A stretch of DNA of 64,000 nt, taken from assembly GCF_963676685.1 (NCBI RefSeq), contig NC_092357.1, positions 17,535,607 to 17,599,606 of the forward strand, in the 5' to 3' direction. This DNA comes from Mytilus edulis. Lineage: Eukaryota > Mollusca > Bivalvia > Mytilida > Mytilidae. The notes under the pieces were generated by a model. The model was not told the origin of the DNA. It searched no databases and saw only the letters and a list, made by a program, of their open reading frames with translations. Positions 61,801-64,000 of the stretch are shown piece by piece (within the stretch, counting starts at the first letter, position 1; each line of letters starts with the position of its first letter). Position numbers and translations under genes: made by a program.

Positions 61801-63330
61801 CAATTAGCGAAAAAATAATAATTGTGGCGATAAAAATTCGTCATTTGCGAAAGAATTTGGCGAAAGAAATATATAGAACGATTTATTTTCCTCCATCTTG
61901 TTTATTTACTTTTTTCGAGTTTCTCGGACTTTACCCGATCAGACAATACTCGGAATTCACCTTGACCTCCTCATTAAGATTTGGACAGAAAATCAATAAT
62001 CAGCTGATTGCATTTTATAGCTATCGACAACAAAGGACTAATTAATAAAGGTGTTGATTGAATTGTTTGACAAAATGATATGGTTAAATGGCTTCCGCTT
62101 AATGTCACATACAGATTTTATTTACCACTTTTGCGACGCACGTGTTTGAAGCAAACTTTTGACATCTCCTCTCCTTTTAAAGATAGTTTAGAAAAGAAAG
62201 ATGTTGTGACGAACAAATTTCATAAGCAAGAAAAATCTCCGATTTAAAACTTTAATTATCCTTTGACTTTAATATAGGTAATTGATTAGGGAGACTACTT
62301 TAAAGTCGTTTGAGTGACACGTGTGTTTCAAGCATAGTTTTACGTCTCAACTTTTTTCATTTACGATGGTCAAGAAAAGAAAACTGTCGTAATGAAGAAA
62401 TCTATCCAAAAGGTTGGGAACAACCCCTCGAATGAGAGTAGCCCTTTAATGTTATGACAACACATGAAATGAGGGATCAAAATATCATGTGATAAAAGCT
62501 TTTGTTTTGTTGTAAAAACCACTTCTTAGTACAAAAGGGCACATCAATATTTTTCTTTTAAAGAAACTTTCCCTACGAACTATACTGGTATTATATAATC
62601 AAAACATGTCCATTAATTTTGTTGTATTCCAGGACTTATATCTTCTTTATTATTAAAAGTAAAGTGGCCCCCTCATTTAGAAAAATGTTTATAATACAAT
62701 GAATATTTTTCCCTTTTATGTTAAAAACAAAATTTGTTGTTTTAAAGTAACTTTTTAGTGTTTATTCATTAAATGAAGACTCTAAAATAAGTTTGACAGA
62801 ATGGGGCAAAATCACCTTATTTAAGGGAAAAGGAGGGGGGGGGGGGGGGGGGGGGGGTAGGAAAAAAAGATAAATTTTAAACGAAAAATATAGTTATGTT
62901 ACTTGGCGAAAAAAATAATAAAGTGGCGAAAAATATATTGTTTTAGCGAAAGAGGTGGCGAAAAAAATAATTGACCCAGGGGAAACCCTGACAATGAAAT
63001 TACCCAAAATCAATAGATTATAATATATGTTAACTTGGAGGGATAGTTGTCTCATTGGCCAATGTTGGCACTTAAATAAAATCTTCTTGGGTCTATTATG
63101 TATCTTGTAATTTTGCACAATAGAGTAAATAAGTTTTGTTATTAGATTTGTACTTACATTTTGATATTCCGATAATTCAAAGTATGCCCTGCCTAGCTGA
63201 CAAAGGACATAAGCAGTGTTATACTGGTGTATGGGAAGATCTTCATACATTTCTATAGCCTTTTTACAATCATATTGTGACAGGGCTTGGTAAGCTTTAC
63301 CAATACATTGTAGGAGATGTAAAATACCAG
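55856..63330 (-). CDS. CDC27: CDC27 / APC3, C-terminal TPR half (partial, continues past the right edge)
   Basis: Nine coding exons (- strand): 63158-63330, 61103-61255, 60352-60432, 59910-60037, 59169-59286, 58804-58932, 58023-58097, 57252-57408, 55856-55944 (stop TGA 55856-55858). All junctions are GT-AG and in phase, giving 366 C-terminal residues. Recognisable APC3 tetratricopeptide segments in order: AYVLCQLGRAYFELSEYQN, LEGMEIFSTTLWHLQ, AWCATGNCFSLQKEHDTAI, LLGHEYVFTEELDKAMSCF, YGVGMIYYKQEKFDFAE, NPLCKFHRASILFA, ELEELKQIVPKESLVYFLIG and HFALMNFSWAMDLDPKG, then an acidic tail ending ESDESL. CDC27 is a TPR scaffold subunit of the anaphase-promoting complex and receives the IR tails of CDC20/CDH1 and APC10. 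The N-terminal half lies outside the window. Intron insertions include a hAT-like element and a SINE. Confidence 0.95.
56078..56416. mobile_element. hAT-like MITE with 'accagtag' motifs
   Basis: The ends CAGGGGTTGAAATT and (complement) CAGGGGTCGAATTTT are inverted repeats. Copies of ggaccagtag recur inward on both sides. The flanks share ATAAAA (6 bp), short of the 8 bp expected for hAT. 339 bp, in the last CDC27 intron. Confidence 0.6.
59400..59690 (-). mobile_element. tRNA-derived SINE in a CDC27 intron
   Basis: On - it begins near 59685 with GTTAGTCTTGTGGTAGTGTG (A-box region), then GGTCGTGGGTTTGAAC (B-box region, about 59629-59645 on +). The body is of about 200 bp. The ends are approximate. 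Confidence 0.6.
61362..61582. mobile_element. TA-type MITE, copy C (best preserved)
   Basis: Left end TACTGTAAATTCAGAAATTA; the right end is the complement of TACTGTAAATTCTGAAAATT. Both are bounded by TA. In a CDC27 intron. Confidence 0.7.
61771..62990. mobile_element. Non-autonomous hAT-like transposon, 8-bp duplication
   Basis: The ends CAGGGTTTCCGCTGG and (complement) CAGGGTTTCCCCTGG are inverted repeats. The target duplication is ACAATGAA at 61763-61770 and 62991-62998. Just inside both ends is a cluster of 'gcgaaa' motifs (about four on each side), plausible transposase-binding repeats. 1220 bp, no transposase frame, and a poly-G run at 62835-62857. Ends and duplication length fit the hAT superfamily. 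Confidence 0.85.
62835..62857 (+). repeat. Poly-G tract, 23 bp
   Basis: An uninterrupted G run inside the hAT-like element; a candidate G-quadruplex. Confidence 0.9.
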
Positions 63331-64000
63331 CTACAAATAAATATACACATTAAATTAATAACTGTGTTTAATGCCACTAAAAATGTATGTTTGATTCCTT
63401 TCTCCTGACCAACTCTTAGTTTCATCACAAAAACTGAAATATTATATAGTTATTTCAAAATATTATTTAAACAATAAATTTTGTGTCATTTGAATTTGAG
63501 TAGACTTCAAATCTCAACTACACCAATGTAATATTCCTTTAATTATCCATACATTTTAACAGTTTTTGTTGTAACAACATGCTTGATTTTTATAAAGTAC
63601 AATTACACACAAAGATGTTTTTCTTTTGTTTCCATCTGCCCTGAAATAAAATATTTATGCAAAAATATATCTCATCTATGTAATTTTGATAGTATAATCA
63701 TGATAGTGCACATCAGATAGGCAATATGTTAAAATTATGCAAAACATTTCAAGTTTGCAGGGGACAATATAAAACTTTTGTCCATTCTGAGTTCACTTCC
63801 AAAAGAACAGTTGAAAATGTTTAAACAACATTTAGCTATAGTGTACATACATCATGTATGTGTCTGTCCTGAGTCAGGAAACTGTAATACAATGGTTGCT
63901 ATTGGTTCATGTCTGGCACATGTCTGGAGGTTGGGGGTTTGAAGGCACATTATATTAATAATACATGGGTGATAGGTATCAGAGCAACTTTTCACACTAT
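63331..64000. other. CDC27 intron continuing to the window edge
   Basis: No further CDC27 exon was seen, so the upstream exons lie beyond 64000. A 'gtcctgagtcaggaaactgt' block near 63867 may be a dispersed repeat. Confidence 0.55.

Noticed and set aside
1..64000. CRISPR arrays, operons, riboswitches, bacterial promoters
   Set aside because: The tandem repeats lack unique spacers and the genes are spliced; nothing here is prokaryotic.

Overview
The window is animal nuclear DNA: AT-rich, with intron-split genes, no operons, and a dense load of nested transposable elements. Several repeats (the 'caatgagacaac…gacttgggacag' family, the 'ggcggatccagg' family, the 'tgccccac…tagaggggc' family, pearl/DINE-like elements) are ones I associate with marine mussels, so a Mytilus-like bivalve is the best guess. 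That assignment is inference from repeat character and not from a database search.

Layout. 1-3470: satellite-like DNA, namely a 98-bp array, a CCCTAA-containing array interrupted by a TIR element, and an 81-bp array that shares a TCGATCG-rich core with the first. About 4765-12659: one nearly full-length non-LTR retrotransposon on the + strand, with ORF1 and ORF2 overlapping as TAATGA. Its reverse transcriptase is split by a 2-kb element and carries a frameshift. 12757-34201: a PDE12-like 2',5'-phosphodiesterase/deadenylase gene on the - strand, with eight coding exons and 595 predicted codons. Its introns hold nested transposons. About 34.3-40.4 kb: intergenic DNA rich in repeats and hairpin MITEs. 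40455-47661: a seven-exon + strand gene for a 338-residue single-pass membrane protein with an SPFH/band-7-like domain and an unusual cysteine-rich insert. 47.9-53.6 kb: intergenic. 55856-63330: the last nine coding exons of CDC27/APC3 on the - strand; the gene continues beyond the right edge.

In all three host genes I traced the splice sites by eye. Every junction has GT/AG ends and keeps the reading frame, so these models are reliable even though no single long ORF shows them.

Mobile DNA is the most novel part. Four copies of a 1.65-2.0 kb element have the architecture of a non-autonomous Helentron (HINE/pearl/DINE-1 type), read on the - strand. Two elements with long CAGTCAGGGG… inverted repeats are each flanked by a 5-bp target duplication, and for one of them an unoccupied copy of the target lies 18 kb away in the same window. 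A hAT-like element with an 8-bp duplication sits in a CDC27 intron. A three-level nest (repeat, TIR element, HINE) fills PDE12 intron 6. In the SPFH gene, the 3' end of exon 2 together with its splice donor is present in three exact tandem 71-bp copies.
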